Source: UBA12170 sp964293475 (lineage in GTDB: Bacteria > Bacteroidota > Bacteroidia > Bacteroidales > UBA12170). From it: a stretch of 64,000 nt of DNA. A program made the position numbers and the translations under genes. The notes beneath the pieces are model-generated. The model searched no databases, was not told the origin of the DNA, and saw nothing but the letters and a program-made list of their open reading frames with translations. The stretch covers positions 14,103-78,102 of the forward strand of contig CAXYYJ010000022.1 of assembly GCA_964293475.1 (NCBI GenBank). The letters are read 5' to 3'. The number at the start of each line of letters is the position of its first letter. The first letter of the stretch is position 1. Shown in pieces: positions 15,093 to 24,073 of the stretch.

Positions 15093-17855
15093 TTATGATA
15101 TCAATGGTAAATTTATATAAAAAATGCTTCCAATACCTAATTCAGATTCAACTTCAATATTGCCGTTGTGTTTTTTAATGATTCCTCTGGCCATTGAGAG
15201 TCCAAGCCCGGTTCCTTTACCAACTTCCTTGGTTGTGAAAAATGGTTCAAATATTCGTTTCATGGTAATAGAATCCATGCCAAATCCATTGTCCGAAATT
15301 TTTATTGTAACTGTATTTTTTGTTGAAATACTATCTTTTAAATATTTGGTATTGTGATTTTTAAGTATTTCTACCTTTACTAAACCATTTTCTTTCACAA
15401 TAGCGTGAAAAGCATTGGTAACAATATTAACAATAACCTGGGTTAATTGATTTGCATCACCCAATATTATGGCTCCCGATACGCTTCCGGGAAATTCCAA
15501 TAAAATATCTTTGGGCTTAGATCCTAAAATTATATCATGACAATCAACCAGCAAATCGTCTAGATTTACTTTCTCTAACTCAATCTCAGTTCCTCTACTA
15601 AAGGTCAGGAGTTTCTTGATTGTTAGCTGAGATTGGTTTGTAGCTTTAAGACTGGAAGATAAATATCTGTGTATCCGTTGGCCGGGGTCGTTAATGTCTT
15701 CGAGCGACATTTCCAAATATCCTTTTATGGTGCCCAAAAAGTTGTTCAAATCGTGAGCAATTCCGCCGGCAAGTGTACCAATAGTATCGAGTTTTTGTGA
15801 TTGGATTAATTGTTCCTCCATTTTTTGTCTGGCCTTTTTGTCAGCTTCAATCTGGGTCACGTCCTGAATATAGAAAGCAACAGAACCTACTTCGAGAACT
15901 CCGTCGAGAATGGGACTAATCTTGAGATTAAAAATCCGATTTTCGACTTCGGTAATTTGTATTTCTTTTATAACCTTACTACTAATGACCAGATCCATGT
16001 AATTTTGTAAGATTTTTTGGTTGGTCGGGCTAAAGAGATTAATGAGTTGGGAGTTGATAAGCTTACTAAAATCAGGTAAATAGCCATTAAGATTGTTGGT
16101 ATTTGCAGTTCTAACCTTGCCGTCCAAATCCACAAGTATTGTGGAATCGAAACTGGCATCGAGCAAGGCCTTGTTTTTCTGCTCGCTGGCCAAAAGTTCC
16201 TTATTTTGAAGTTTAGTTATTTTAGTAGCTTTTCTATTGTTTAGATAAATAATAATTACAAATGCCAAAATAAGAACCAAAGCCAGAATAGCTAGAGTTA
16301 GATAAATTGTTCTGGTTTTGTTTTCCAGAGCCATCATTTTTTTTTCGTTGGTTAAGCGGTCAAATAATTTTTCACGTTCCTGATTTTCAAGCTTTAAGCT
16401 TAAATAATCACGACGAGAGCTTGCTTCTAAACTAAAAATGCTGTCCTGCAAAAGGTCATATTTCTTATAATAAACCAGGGCGGTTTCAAATTTCCCTAAG
16501 CTTTCATAGTTTACTGATAACTCCTTATATCCATCAATTAGAGTTGCAATAGAATTAATCTGAGATGATATTTCAATTGATTTGCGAAGAAACTGGACGC
16601 TGAGCGAATCATTATTTATTTTTTTGTGTGCTTTACCCATTTCCAGATATAAATTGGCCAATTGTGTCTTGCTGCCAAAACTTTCGAAAGTTATTTCTGC
16701 CTGGTTAAAGTAATCAAATGCCAGTGGAAATTTGCCCTGGGCGACATATACTGTTGCAATCATTGCGTAGGTTTCGGCAGCGCCAAGTTTTTTGCTGGCA
16801 TTAATATCAAAACTTAGGCTTTGATTTAGTAGAATGAGCGCCGAGTCGTACTTCCCGTCTAAATAGCTAAGTTCACCCAGATTATGGAGCACAATTGATT
16901 TTTCCTCCTCCTGATTGTAACTATTGGCTAGGCTTAATGCTTCGTAATAATAGAATTTCGCTTTCGAAAAATCCTTGGTTTGTTGATAAACAAGAGCGAT
17001 ATTATTCAAAGTAGTCGTTAACTCCATTTCCATGCCCAATTCCTGACTCAAACTAAGCGACTTTAAAAACAAGTCCAACGACTCATCATAAGCTCCCCAC
17101 TCCATATAAATAATTGCTTTATTATGGGTTGCGTATGATATGGCTGTGGTATCATTGGTCTCATAACTAATCTGCTCAAATTTGTCGTAAGCTTTTAAGG
17201 CATTTTTATAATCCCCCAAATCCTGATATAAAATACCTAACCTGTTATAAGAATTACCAAGGGTTTTTGTTAAGAAGTTCTTCTCCTGAAAAATGATGGC
17301 AGAATCTATATAGCTAATCGCGGATTGAAATTTAAAAAGCTCATTATAATTGGTTGACATAAGTATATATATATCTGCAATCCTTTGTTTAGGCAAATGA
17401 TTTCTATAATGGTGAAGGAGATATTTTAATGTATCAATAGATTCGTATGGTTTTTCTAACCGCGATAATCCATTGGCAATATTATACATAGATTCTGCTG
17501 CATCTGCTGGAAGGTCTAAATCCTTAAAGATTAAATAGGATTGATTAAAGAAGGTTAAGGCTGTAGTTGCTTTATTGTTGTCTAATTGATAGAGCCCCTG
17601 CAAATAATTACCATCGGCAAGTCCTTGTGAATAATTGTATTTCTGTGAATAACTGATTGCATCATCCAACAATGACTGACCGTATTTCGGATTTATATGT
17701 CTGTGTTCTTCGGCTAAAAGCAAAGCACAATCTATCCATTGGGTTCCCGTGGTTTTTGTAAGCATATCAGATAAACTATCAACGCGCGAAACCGGTTCGA
17801 CAGAATATCCCGCCAAATGAATAATAAAAAAGAGAAGAATGATAATTTTTCTCAT
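15093..17855 (-). CDS. TPR-PAS sensor histidine kinase
   Basis: 920 residues from the ATG at 17855; a TTG six bases upstream is in frame but adds nothing family-like. A signal sequence (MRKIIILLFFIIHLAGYS) is followed by about 450 residues of tetratricopeptide repeats facing the periplasm, a coiled segment, one membrane helix (about 517-538), a PAS domain (about 560-668), and the kinase core: phospho-acceptor H701 in GGIAHDLNNF, N box NIVTNAFHA, G1 DNGFGM, and G2 GKGTGLGLSM. The HDLNN motif places it near the NtrB/hybrid-kinase HisKA group. It is co-directional with the receiver gene and with the rnf operon further downstream. Confidence 0.93.
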   Translation of the reverse strand: MRKIIILLFFIIHLAGYSVEPVSRVDSLSDMLTKTTGTQWIDCALLLAEEHRHINPKYGQSLLDDAISYSQKYNYSQGLADGNYLQGLYQLDNNKATTALTFFNQSYLIFKDLDLPADAAESMYNIANGLSRLEKPYESIDTLKYLLHHYRNHLPKQRIADIYILMSTNYNELFKFQSAISYIDSAIIFQEKNFLTKTLGNSYNRLGILYQDLGDYKNALKAYDKFEQISYETNDTTAISYATHNKAIIYMEWGAYDESLDLFLKSLSLSQELGMEMELTTTLNNIALVYQQTKDFSKAKFYYYEALSLANSYNQEEEKSIVLHNLGELSYLDGKYDSALILLNQSLSFDINASKKLGAAETYAMIATVYVAQGKFPLAFDYFNQAEITFESFGSKTQLANLYLEMGKAHKKINNDSLSVQFLRKSIEISSQINSIATLIDGYKELSVNYESLGKFETALVYYKKYDLLQDSIFSLEASSRRDYLSLKLENQEREKLFDRLTNEKKMMALENKTRTIYLTLAILALVLILAFVIIIYLNNRKATKITKLQNKELLASEQKNKALLDASFDSTILVDLDGKVRTANTNNLNGYLPDFSKLINSQLINLFSPTNQKILQNYMDLVISSKVIKEIQITEVENRIFNLKISPILDGVLEVGSVAFYIQDVTQIEADKKARQKMEEQLIQSQKLDTIGTLAGGIAHDLNNFLGTIKGYLEMSLEDINDPGQRIHRYLSSSLKATNQSQLTIKKLLTFSRGTEIELEKVNLDDLLVDCHDIILGSKPKDILLEFPGSVSGAIILGDANQLTQVIVNIVTNAFHAIVKENGLVKVEILKNHNTKYLKDSISTKNTVTIKISDNGFGMDSITMKRIFEPFFTTKEVGKGTGLGLSMARGIIKKHNGNIEVESELGIGSIFYINLPLIS

Positions 17856-17903
17856 TAACAACGCAAAGCTAATTCAATGGTTCATACTGTCAAAGTGAGT
17901 CTT

Positions 17904-17911
17904 CAAATTTA
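17904..17911 (-). promoter_or_regulatory. Candidate -7 element for the sensor kinase-receiver operon
   Basis: The minus strand reads TAAATTTG, a full match to TAnnTTTG, about 50 bases upstream of the kinase start. Confidence 0.4.
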
Positions 17912-18006
17912 TATACTAAAACAACAGCTATTGCAATTTGTTCTACTTCTTGCCAGTGGATTTTAGTATATTAAAATTTAAACTAAAGATATAAAATTCT
18001 TTTATT

Positions 18007-18231
18007 CTACTCGGAAAAAAAATCCTGTATCAATTGATAACTTCTGTTTTTGATGTCATGAGAACGAGGCAGATTATTCTGAACTTCTACTTTTTGCTCA
18101 TGAGTTGGTGCCGTTGTTTGTTCAAAATCGGCATGTTGCTTAAATTTATTACCTATTTGCCCTTTATAGAACTGAACTCTTTTAGCTAAAATTAAGCTTA
18201 CAATACTTGGATTCTCGTTTCCCATAACCAT
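18007..18231 (-). CDS. Small hypothetical protein
   Basis: 74 residues from the ATG at 18231, or 72 from an ATG two codons later. The sequence is hydrophilic, with a basic N-terminal helix (SLILAKRVQFYKGQIGNKF) and a polar middle; no membrane segment and no recognised motif. Support comes from a good promoter candidate just upstream (18252-18283) and balanced composition. It could still be a chance frame in AT-rich DNA. Confidence 0.42.
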   Translation of the reverse strand: MVMGNENPSIVSLILAKRVQFYKGQIGNKFKQHADFEQTTAPTHEQKVEVQNNLPRSHDIKNRSYQLIQDFFSE

Positions 18232-18251
18232 TTTTTATTAGATTCTTAGCA

Positions 18252-18283
18252 CAAAAATATTTTATAAAGTATTGTAATTCAAT
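18252..18283 (-). promoter_or_regulatory. Candidate promoter for the small ORF at 18007-18231
   Basis: The minus strand carries TATTTTTG (18259-18252), a full -7 match, and ATTG at 18283-18280, one base off TTTG, with a 20-base spacer. The predicted start lies about 15 bases before the ATG. Confidence 0.4.
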
Positions 18284-18434
18284 ATTTTTAAGCTTAATTT
18301 TTCTTTTTAAGCCAATTTCAAGCATTTTTAAGTGTATTGGTAAAATTTTAGCCATTAAAGAAAAAACTTAAATTATTTACTTTTTACTTGATATTTTACT
18401 TTAATATATCTTAAATTTATCTCAATTTTGCAGC

Positions 18435-19580
18435 ATGGTAAATCAGTTCAACTTTTTAAAGCCTTCGTCAATAATGGCTCTCGAGCTTTCGGTGAATATA
18501 TTGCCAAGTGTTGAACGTGTGGAATTGTTGACAAGAGTGGCTCAAAGTGCTGATTTTGATTTGTATACAATTCATGATGGCATTCTTAAATCTGATAATC
18601 CATCCAACTATAGAGCTGGTGATTTAAGTAAAATGGCCAAACAAATCAAGGGATTGGCATGGTATAGCCTTAGTGAGCTCCCTTTGATGAGCCATGGTCA
18701 GATTTCTATCTCTTCTTCACTTTTCGACGAGTTGCTTAAAAGTGTTTTGGTGCTTAATCTTTCCAAACCAGATGGCAGTAATCAGGATTTATTTTTTATT
18801 TATTTTCGAAAAGACTCCAGCGAGTTTGGTCCTATTTCGCCGGAAAATGTATTCGATACCAATCAAAAAATGTTTGTTGGAAGGTTGATTTATAATACCT
18901 TAAACGCTGTAATTAAACAATTGGATGAAAACAGAGAAGCCTTGTCCAGCTATAATCAACAAATAAATCTCATGTTGATTCAATATCGTCGTCAGCTCGA
19001 TGAAAAGGAAAATGAAATTGCAGTATTTCATAATAAACTAAGCCAGATTGTTCTTTCGATGGTCGATGATATTCAAGGTAAATCTGTCAAGTTTACCTCC
19101 GCAGCTATTGCTTATTTATGGTCTAATTTTACTGATTTATCGCAATTGAAGACGCAGATTTTAGAGGCAGTAAACTTTGTTTTAACCTTATCTTTTGGTT
19201 CAATTGGCAACGAAATAGTAGTTGATATACATCACTTTAAACCTTTGGATAAGCCATCTGAAATAACCCACGAGAAAGTTAATATCAGTTCGGAAAATTC
19301 CTACGATTCGCATACAAAAGTCTATCAATTTCTCGACATGCTCGAAAAAGCAGCAGGTTTCTTAATTAAACGTGGGGAGAAAATAACCAGTACCAATATG
19401 GGTGGCACATTAGAGCAACCCATTACGGCAGCTGCTATTTCGGACAAGCTTAAAAATCATAGCCGTAAAATTGTATTACTGCTCCAGCAATATCCTGATA
19501 AGTGGGCTACAATTCGATACCACTTTAAGCCATTAATCAATATTCAGGAAAGAGTTGCTGAGGAAAAACTGGCAGGTTAA
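18435..19580 (+). CDS. Conserved-looking soluble protein of unknown function
   Basis: 381 residues. No signal peptide or membrane helix. The N-terminal 150 residues look like a mixed alpha/beta sensor-type domain (FDLYTIHDG, LVLNLSKPDG), the middle (about 160-205) is a charged helix likely to form a coiled coil (RRQLDEKENEIAVFHNKLSQI), and the C-terminal part ends in a helical region with KWATIRYHFKPLINIQERV. I recognise no family. A near -7 element, CAATTTTG (18423-18430), lies only four bases upstream of the ATG, so translation may start at the Met at 18474 (MALELSVNI). Confidence 0.7.
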   Translation: MVNQFNFLKPSSIMALELSVNILPSVERVELLTRVAQSADFDLYTIHDGILKSDNPSNYRAGDLSKMAKQIKGLAWYSLSELPLMSHGQISISSSLFDELLKSVLVLNLSKPDGSNQDLFFIYFRKDSSEFGPISPENVFDTNQKMFVGRLIYNTLNAVIKQLDENREALSSYNQQINLMLIQYRRQLDEKENEIAVFHNKLSQIVLSMVDDIQGKSVKFTSAAIAYLWSNFTDLSQLKTQILEAVNFVLTLSFGSIGNEIVVDIHHFKPLDKPSEITHEKVNISSENSYDSHTKVYQFLDMLEKAAGFLIKRGEKITSTNMGGTLEQPITAAAISDKLKNHSRKIVLLLQQYPDKWATIRYHFKPLINIQERVAEEKLAG

Positions 19581-19710
19581 TATGTAAAGAATTTTTCCGG
19601 ATTTGTCATTTTTTTCCGATAAGGAGTTGAAAAATAAGATGATAGCATCTCTTATTTCAATAGCTCATTTAGACAAGATTAGCCCAATTTTAGCATAAAC
19701 CCCATCAAGG

Positions 19711-20451
19711 TTATTTTCTTTTTCTACCAAAAGCCCTGGTATTTTTAATGCCCGGAAATGCAAAGCGGTATCTTAATCCGGCCTTTAAATAAAGAAACTT
19801 GTCTTTTCCACCTTCGCTCACCAAATCAAGCTCGTCGGACATGGAATAATGGTAGGCCAATTCCATAATAGCATCGAAGCGATGAAAAATCATGTAGCTA
19901 AGCCCGATTCCTGCGTTGAGTTCAAAAGCCATTACAGACTCAGATTTGATGAGAATATCATCTGAAGTTTCTGTGCTTTCATCGGGAATAGTATACAAAT
20001 TGGGTGAAGCAAAAACTAGACCCGCACCAGCAATTCCATAAACTGTAAAATCTGGAACATAACTAATTCCGCCAATCCAACTGGAAAAATTAATTAAAAA
20101 CTGACCTCCCACATTATGCATTTTCGATTCAAATCTTAATCTGAGTTCATTATTATAAGCTCTCAAACCAGCATAATTATAAAAAGCACGACCCGAAAGA
20201 ACATAGTTAAAGCTCTTTCCCAAATTAATACCTAAAGCCAGGTGACTTTCTTTTTTTAATTTAAGTATGGGATCGTAATTGTATATTCCTAATGTGCCGT
20301 AATAGTTATTAAAGCCCGCATTGGCGTCAACAAACCAGCTATTCTCATTTCTCGATTTATGCAGCTGAAGTTGAAGTTGCGCGTGACTTTCGAAAACAAG
20401 CAATATGACAAATAAAATTAATAAGCCCCTTTTTAACCCGAAATACTTCAC
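19711..20451 (-). CDS. Outer-membrane beta-barrel protein (PorT/OmpW-like size class)
   Basis: 246 residues with a signal peptide ending SHAQ. The mature part is a series of alternating hydrophobic/aromatic strands (NSWFVDANAGFNNYYG, SHLALGINLGKSF, FLYLKAGLRYRFAF) as expected for an eight-stranded barrel, with a last strand ending in aromatic residues before a basic tail FGRKRK. The function is not evident. The last 15 residues after the barrel are unusually basic. It has the best-formed promoter in this part of the window (20483-20512). Confidence 0.8.
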   Translation of the reverse strand: MKYFGLKRGLLILFVILLVFESHAQLQLQLHKSRNENSWFVDANAGFNNYYGTLGIYNYDPILKLKKESHLALGINLGKSFNYVLSGRAFYNYAGLRAYNNELRLRFESKMHNVGGQFLINFSSWIGGISYVPDFTVYGIAGAGLVFASPNLYTIPDESTETSDDILIKSESVMAFELNAGIGLSYMIFHRFDAIMELAYHYSMSDELDLVSEGGKDKFLYLKAGLRYRFAFPGIKNTRAFGRKRK

Positions 20452-20482
20452 ACAAGATTTGGAAATTATTTCTGTTGCGAAA

Positions 20483-20512
20483 CAAAAGTAGATGATTTTT
20501 CGTCATACCAAA
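20483..20512 (-). promoter_or_regulatory. Complete Bacteroidota promoter of the 19711-20451 barrel gene
   Basis: Minus strand: TTTG (20512-20509), an 18-base spacer, then TACTTTTG (20490-20483). Both elements match the consensus exactly, and the same spacing is found at 45518-45547 and at the tRNA promoter. Confidence 0.7.
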
Positions 20513-20579
20513 GAGCCATTATTTTATTTAATACAATTATTTTAATTCTTTAATTTCGCTGTACTTAAACACATGAACC

Positions 20580-21299
20580 ATGGCAGATCAAATTGTTGGT
20601 AATTATAACTTCAAAATAAAATCATACGAGTCTGATAAACAGGGATTTCTTTCTATATCATCGTTATTTTTATACCTTCAGGAGTGCGCCTGGGAAAATG
20701 CCATGGATAATGGTTTTGGCTACGAGTTTATGGAGAAGGAAAACTCATTTTGGGTGCTGAGTCGCGTAAAAATTAATATGGAAAACTGGCCAGTCTGGAA
20801 AGATGAAATCGCAATTAAAACATGGCCGCGTGGACCACAAGGGCTTTTTGCAATTCGCGATTTTGAAGTCACTGGCTCTAAGGGAAATATTGCAAAGGTT
20901 TCCAGTTCATGGCTCATTTTGGATAAAGAAACCCGTAGACCAAGAAAGCTGAGCGATTTTGATTTCGCAAAAAGCGACTTTTCTGGCGAAAAGGCCATAG
21001 AAGGGGAGATTGAAAAAATAAGTATCCCCGATAATATGTTGCTCATTCATCAACGAATAGTTTTTAGCAGCGATATCGATGTGAATGGTCATGTGAACAA
21101 TGCAACCTATGTACGCTGGATCTCTGATGCCTTTAATGCCATTTTTGAAGCTAAATTTCAGAGTTTTACCATAAATTTTTTAAGCGAGCTCATGCTTGAT
21201 TCCAATTTTGGAGTTTGGTATGGTTGGGATGAGAAAAGAATTGTTTTTCTTCTCAAAGACGAGACTGGTAAAGAAATCTGCCGGGCAAAAATTGACTAA
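20580..21299 (+). CDS. Acyl-ACP thioesterase (FatA/FatB-like)
   Basis: 239 residues, the normal length for the bacterial family. It hydrolyses acyl-ACP to release free fatty acid. The double hot-dog fold is shown by FLYLQECAWENAMDNGFGYEF in the first half with WVLSRVKINMENWPVW and KTWPRGPQGLFAIRDFEV, and by the second hot-dog with VNGHVNNATYVRWISDAF containing the conserved Asn/His region. Start ATG at 20580 lies in the usual position for the family. The gene precedes the PHP-glycosyltransferase gene by about 100 bases, but no functional link is evident. Confidence 0.92.
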   Translation: MADQIVGNYNFKIKSYESDKQGFLSISSLFLYLQECAWENAMDNGFGYEFMEKENSFWVLSRVKINMENWPVWKDEIAIKTWPRGPQGLFAIRDFEVTGSKGNIAKVSSSWLILDKETRRPRKLSDFDFAKSDFSGEKAIEGEIEKISIPDNMLLIHQRIVFSSDIDVNGHVNNATYVRWISDAFNAIFEAKFQSFTINFLSELMLDSNFGVWYGWDEKRIVFLLKDETGKEICRAKID

Positions 21300-21401
21300 A
21301 TCTCACATATTTATTTCCTGAATTTAGTTTTTAATAAATCAATCATAACGATTTATTAATACGCATCGCTGCTAAAGCCATTAGTATTGCAGAAATATTA
21401 A

Positions 21402-24062
21402 ATGGTAAATAGCAACCCTATGGCCAACCCTTTCAATCTAAGCCTTCATACGGGCCTAAATGACTTTACAACAGATTCTTATCTGGCATTACCTTCCAAC
21501 GAAACCATCAGAATCGACATGCATTGTCATGACTATAACAGCGATAAGCCTGATGAGCTATTGGGAAGGATTTTAAATCTGCCCGAAACCTGGCTGCCAT
21601 CAGAAGATTTGATAAAAACTTTAAAAAAGCACTCCTGTAACGCCCTTACAATTACAAATCATAACAATGCCCGTTCATGCTGGGATTTGCGCGAAAAGGG
21701 CATAGATATACTGCCAGCTGCCGAATTTAGCTGCACTGTGCCCGATTTTAATACTGGAATCCATGTGCTCACTTATGGATTCACCATGGAACAGGAGCGG
21801 GTTTTGAATAAACTGCGCCCCGATATTTACCGTTTTAAACAATACGCCTTCGAAAACGATATTCCAACTGTTTGGGCTCATCCACTCTATTTCTATTCCC
21901 CCAAAGGAATTCCTCCCATGGAGTTTTTTGAGAAAACAGCTTTGTTATTCGACCGTTTTGAAGTGCTTAATGGCCAAAGAGATACGTGGCAAAATCTACT
22001 AACTCTCGAGTGGCTCAAAACCTTTGATGAAGAAAAAGTAGTAAAATTGGTTAAAAAATTTCATGTCGATACTTTGGGTTATGTTAAAGACCCGTTTGTA
22101 AAAACCTTTACCGGTGGCTCCGACAGCCATATGGGGATTTTTGCCGGTTTGACTGGAACCTATCTGCATGTGCCTAATCTCGAATTACGCAGAAAAACAG
22201 AAACCATGTCATCTTTAGCGCTCGAAGCTATCCGAAACGGTTCCACTGTGCCATTTGGCGGTGACAATAACAGCGATAAAATGGCCACTGCTTTTCTCGA
22301 TTATGTTTGTCAAATTGCTATAAATCACAAAGATCCGGGGCTTTTAAGAATTTTGCTTCACAAAGGCACTGCACAGGATAAAGTGATAGCTGTGCTGGTT
22401 GCCAATGGATTTGGCGAATTGCGCCGTCATAAGGTCACCATGAATTTTATGGAATTGTTTCATAAAAGCTTTCTGGGGAAAGCCCCTCACTTCTCTAAAA
22501 AATGGTTTATCCCAAGGGTTTATAAACCCATTTTCGAGAGCGCAACCCAGATGGCAAACACCTATAGCAACAGGCCATCTGATATTGTAAAGAATTATAA
22601 CGAATCCATCGTTGCCATTTACAATCAATTGAACAGTGTTTTGGCATCCCGCCTTGAAGAAAAAATAGGCAAATTGTTGAAAAAAGGGAAGTTAGATGGT
22701 TTTGATTTTGGTAAATTTATGGAGAAGCTCGAAATTCCATCTGAGCTTAGATCGTATCTTGAGAATACAGACGCTAATAAAAACTCAAAAATTCAGAATC
22801 CGGATATCAACAAGTTTTTAGATGGCTTAAGTTTTCCGTTTCTCGCATCAACCATAATCTTGGCGGCTCAGTTTACATCGGCTAAAGTTCTGTACAACAA
22901 TCGCTCCCTGCTCAATCAATTTGCCGATTTAACCAATAAATACCAGCACCCGAAACGTATGCTGTGGTTAACTGATACATTTGATGATGGTAACGGAGTT
23001 TCCATGGTTTTACAGGCTATGCTGAGGGAAATTCAATCCAAAGATTTGCCCATTGATATTTTAGTGGCCAGCAAAACAATAAAATCCGACAAAAATCTAA
23101 TCGTTATAGACCCCATTGCCGAGTTTTCAATGCCTAATTATGCTCATCAACCTCTCCGTATACCAAACTTTCTGTCAATTCACAATTTGTTTTTAAATGG
23201 TCGCTACGACCGTGTTATTGTATCCACAGAAGGCCCCATGGGAATGGCTGCACTGTATTTGAAACAAGCTTTTTCGGTTAAAGCTCATTTCTATTTGCAT
23301 ACCGACTGGATAACATTCGCTAAAAAAGCATTAAAATTCGATTCCACTGCCACCAGCCGATTGCGGAGAATTCTGAGATGGTATTATCAAAACTTTGATG
23401 GAGTTTTTGTTTTGAACAAGGAGCAGCAAAAATGGCTCATAAGCAAGCAAATGAATCTGGCGCCAGAAAAAGTTCATCTAACAGCCCACTGGACCGATCA
23501 GGAATTTATCAGGCATCAGACATCAAAATCAGAATTGTTTAAAATTAGTAATGACACACCTGTACTCTTGTTTGCCGGCAGAATTAGCGAAGAAAAAGGA
23601 GTTGATGAGCTTCCTGCAATCATGGAGAAAGTGAGTGAAGCCATCCCCAATATTCGGCTCGTAGTAGTTGGAAAAGGTCCTTATGAGGATAAACTCAAAG
23701 AGCTTTGTCCAAATGCTGTTTTTCTAGGCTGGGTGGATCATGACAAACTACCCAAAATTTACTCAGCTTCCGATTTGTGCATTTTGCCTTCAAAATTTGA
23801 TACTTTCAGCATGGTAATTCTCGAGGCAATTTCCTGTGGATTGCCTGTGATAGCTTATAATACCAAAGGACCCAAGGAAATTTTAGAAGATACCAATGCG
23901 GGTTTTTTAGTCAGCAAAAAATCGGAAATGCAGGAGAAAATCATCCAGTATTTTAAAAACCCATCTTTACAAAACGAAATGAAATTGGCCACTGGAAAAA
24001 GAGCGGGCGATTTTACAGCACATAAGATATTATCCGATTTTCTTACAGCCGTTGACTTGTAA
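21402..24062 (+). CDS. PHP-domain / GT4 glycosyltransferase fusion protein
   Basis: 886 residues (868 if the second Met at 21420 is used). The N-terminal third is a PHP-type metal phosphoesterase-like domain: IDMHCHDYNSD (His41, His43), ITNHNN, AAEFSC, WAHPLYF and GGSDSHMG supply the usual His/Asp metal ligands. After a mostly helical middle (about 300-500) comes a GT-B glycosyltransferase, with a donor domain LLFAGRISEEKGVDEL, VVVGKGPYEDKL and FLGWVDHDKLPKIYSASD, and a catalytic-site motif with Asp rather than Glu at the first position (DTFSMVILEA). All PHP ligands look intact, so both halves may be active. It lies 11 bases before the GH13 gene. Product and acceptor are unknown. Confidence 0.85.
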   Translation: MVNSNPMANPFNLSLHTGLNDFTTDSYLALPSNETIRIDMHCHDYNSDKPDELLGRILNLPETWLPSEDLIKTLKKHSCNALTITNHNNARSCWDLREKGIDILPAAEFSCTVPDFNTGIHVLTYGFTMEQERVLNKLRPDIYRFKQYAFENDIPTVWAHPLYFYSPKGIPPMEFFEKTALLFDRFEVLNGQRDTWQNLLTLEWLKTFDEEKVVKLVKKFHVDTLGYVKDPFVKTFTGGSDSHMGIFAGLTGTYLHVPNLELRRKTETMSSLALEAIRNGSTVPFGGDNNSDKMATAFLDYVCQIAINHKDPGLLRILLHKGTAQDKVIAVLVANGFGELRRHKVTMNFMELFHKSFLGKAPHFSKKWFIPRVYKPIFESATQMANTYSNRPSDIVKNYNESIVAIYNQLNSVLASRLEEKIGKLLKKGKLDGFDFGKFMEKLEIPSELRSYLENTDANKNSKIQNPDINKFLDGLSFPFLASTIILAAQFTSAKVLYNNRSLLNQFADLTNKYQHPKRMLWLTDTFDDGNGVSMVLQAMLREIQSKDLPIDILVASKTIKSDKNLIVIDPIAEFSMPNYAHQPLRIPNFLSIHNLFLNGRYDRVIVSTEGPMGMAALYLKQAFSVKAHFYLHTDWITFAKKALKFDSTATSRLRRILRWYYQNFDGVFVLNKEQQKWLISKQMNLAPEKVHLTAHWTDQEFIRHQTSKSELFKISNDTPVLLFAGRISEEKGVDELPAIMEKVSEAIPNIRLVVVGKGPYEDKLKELCPNAVFLGWVDHDKLPKIYSASDLCILPSKFDTFSMVILEAISCGLPVIAYNTKGPKEILEDTNAGFLVSKKSEMQEKIIQYFKNPSLQNEMKLATGKRAGDFTAHKILSDFLTAVDL

Positions 24063-24073
24063 AAGCTGGTACA

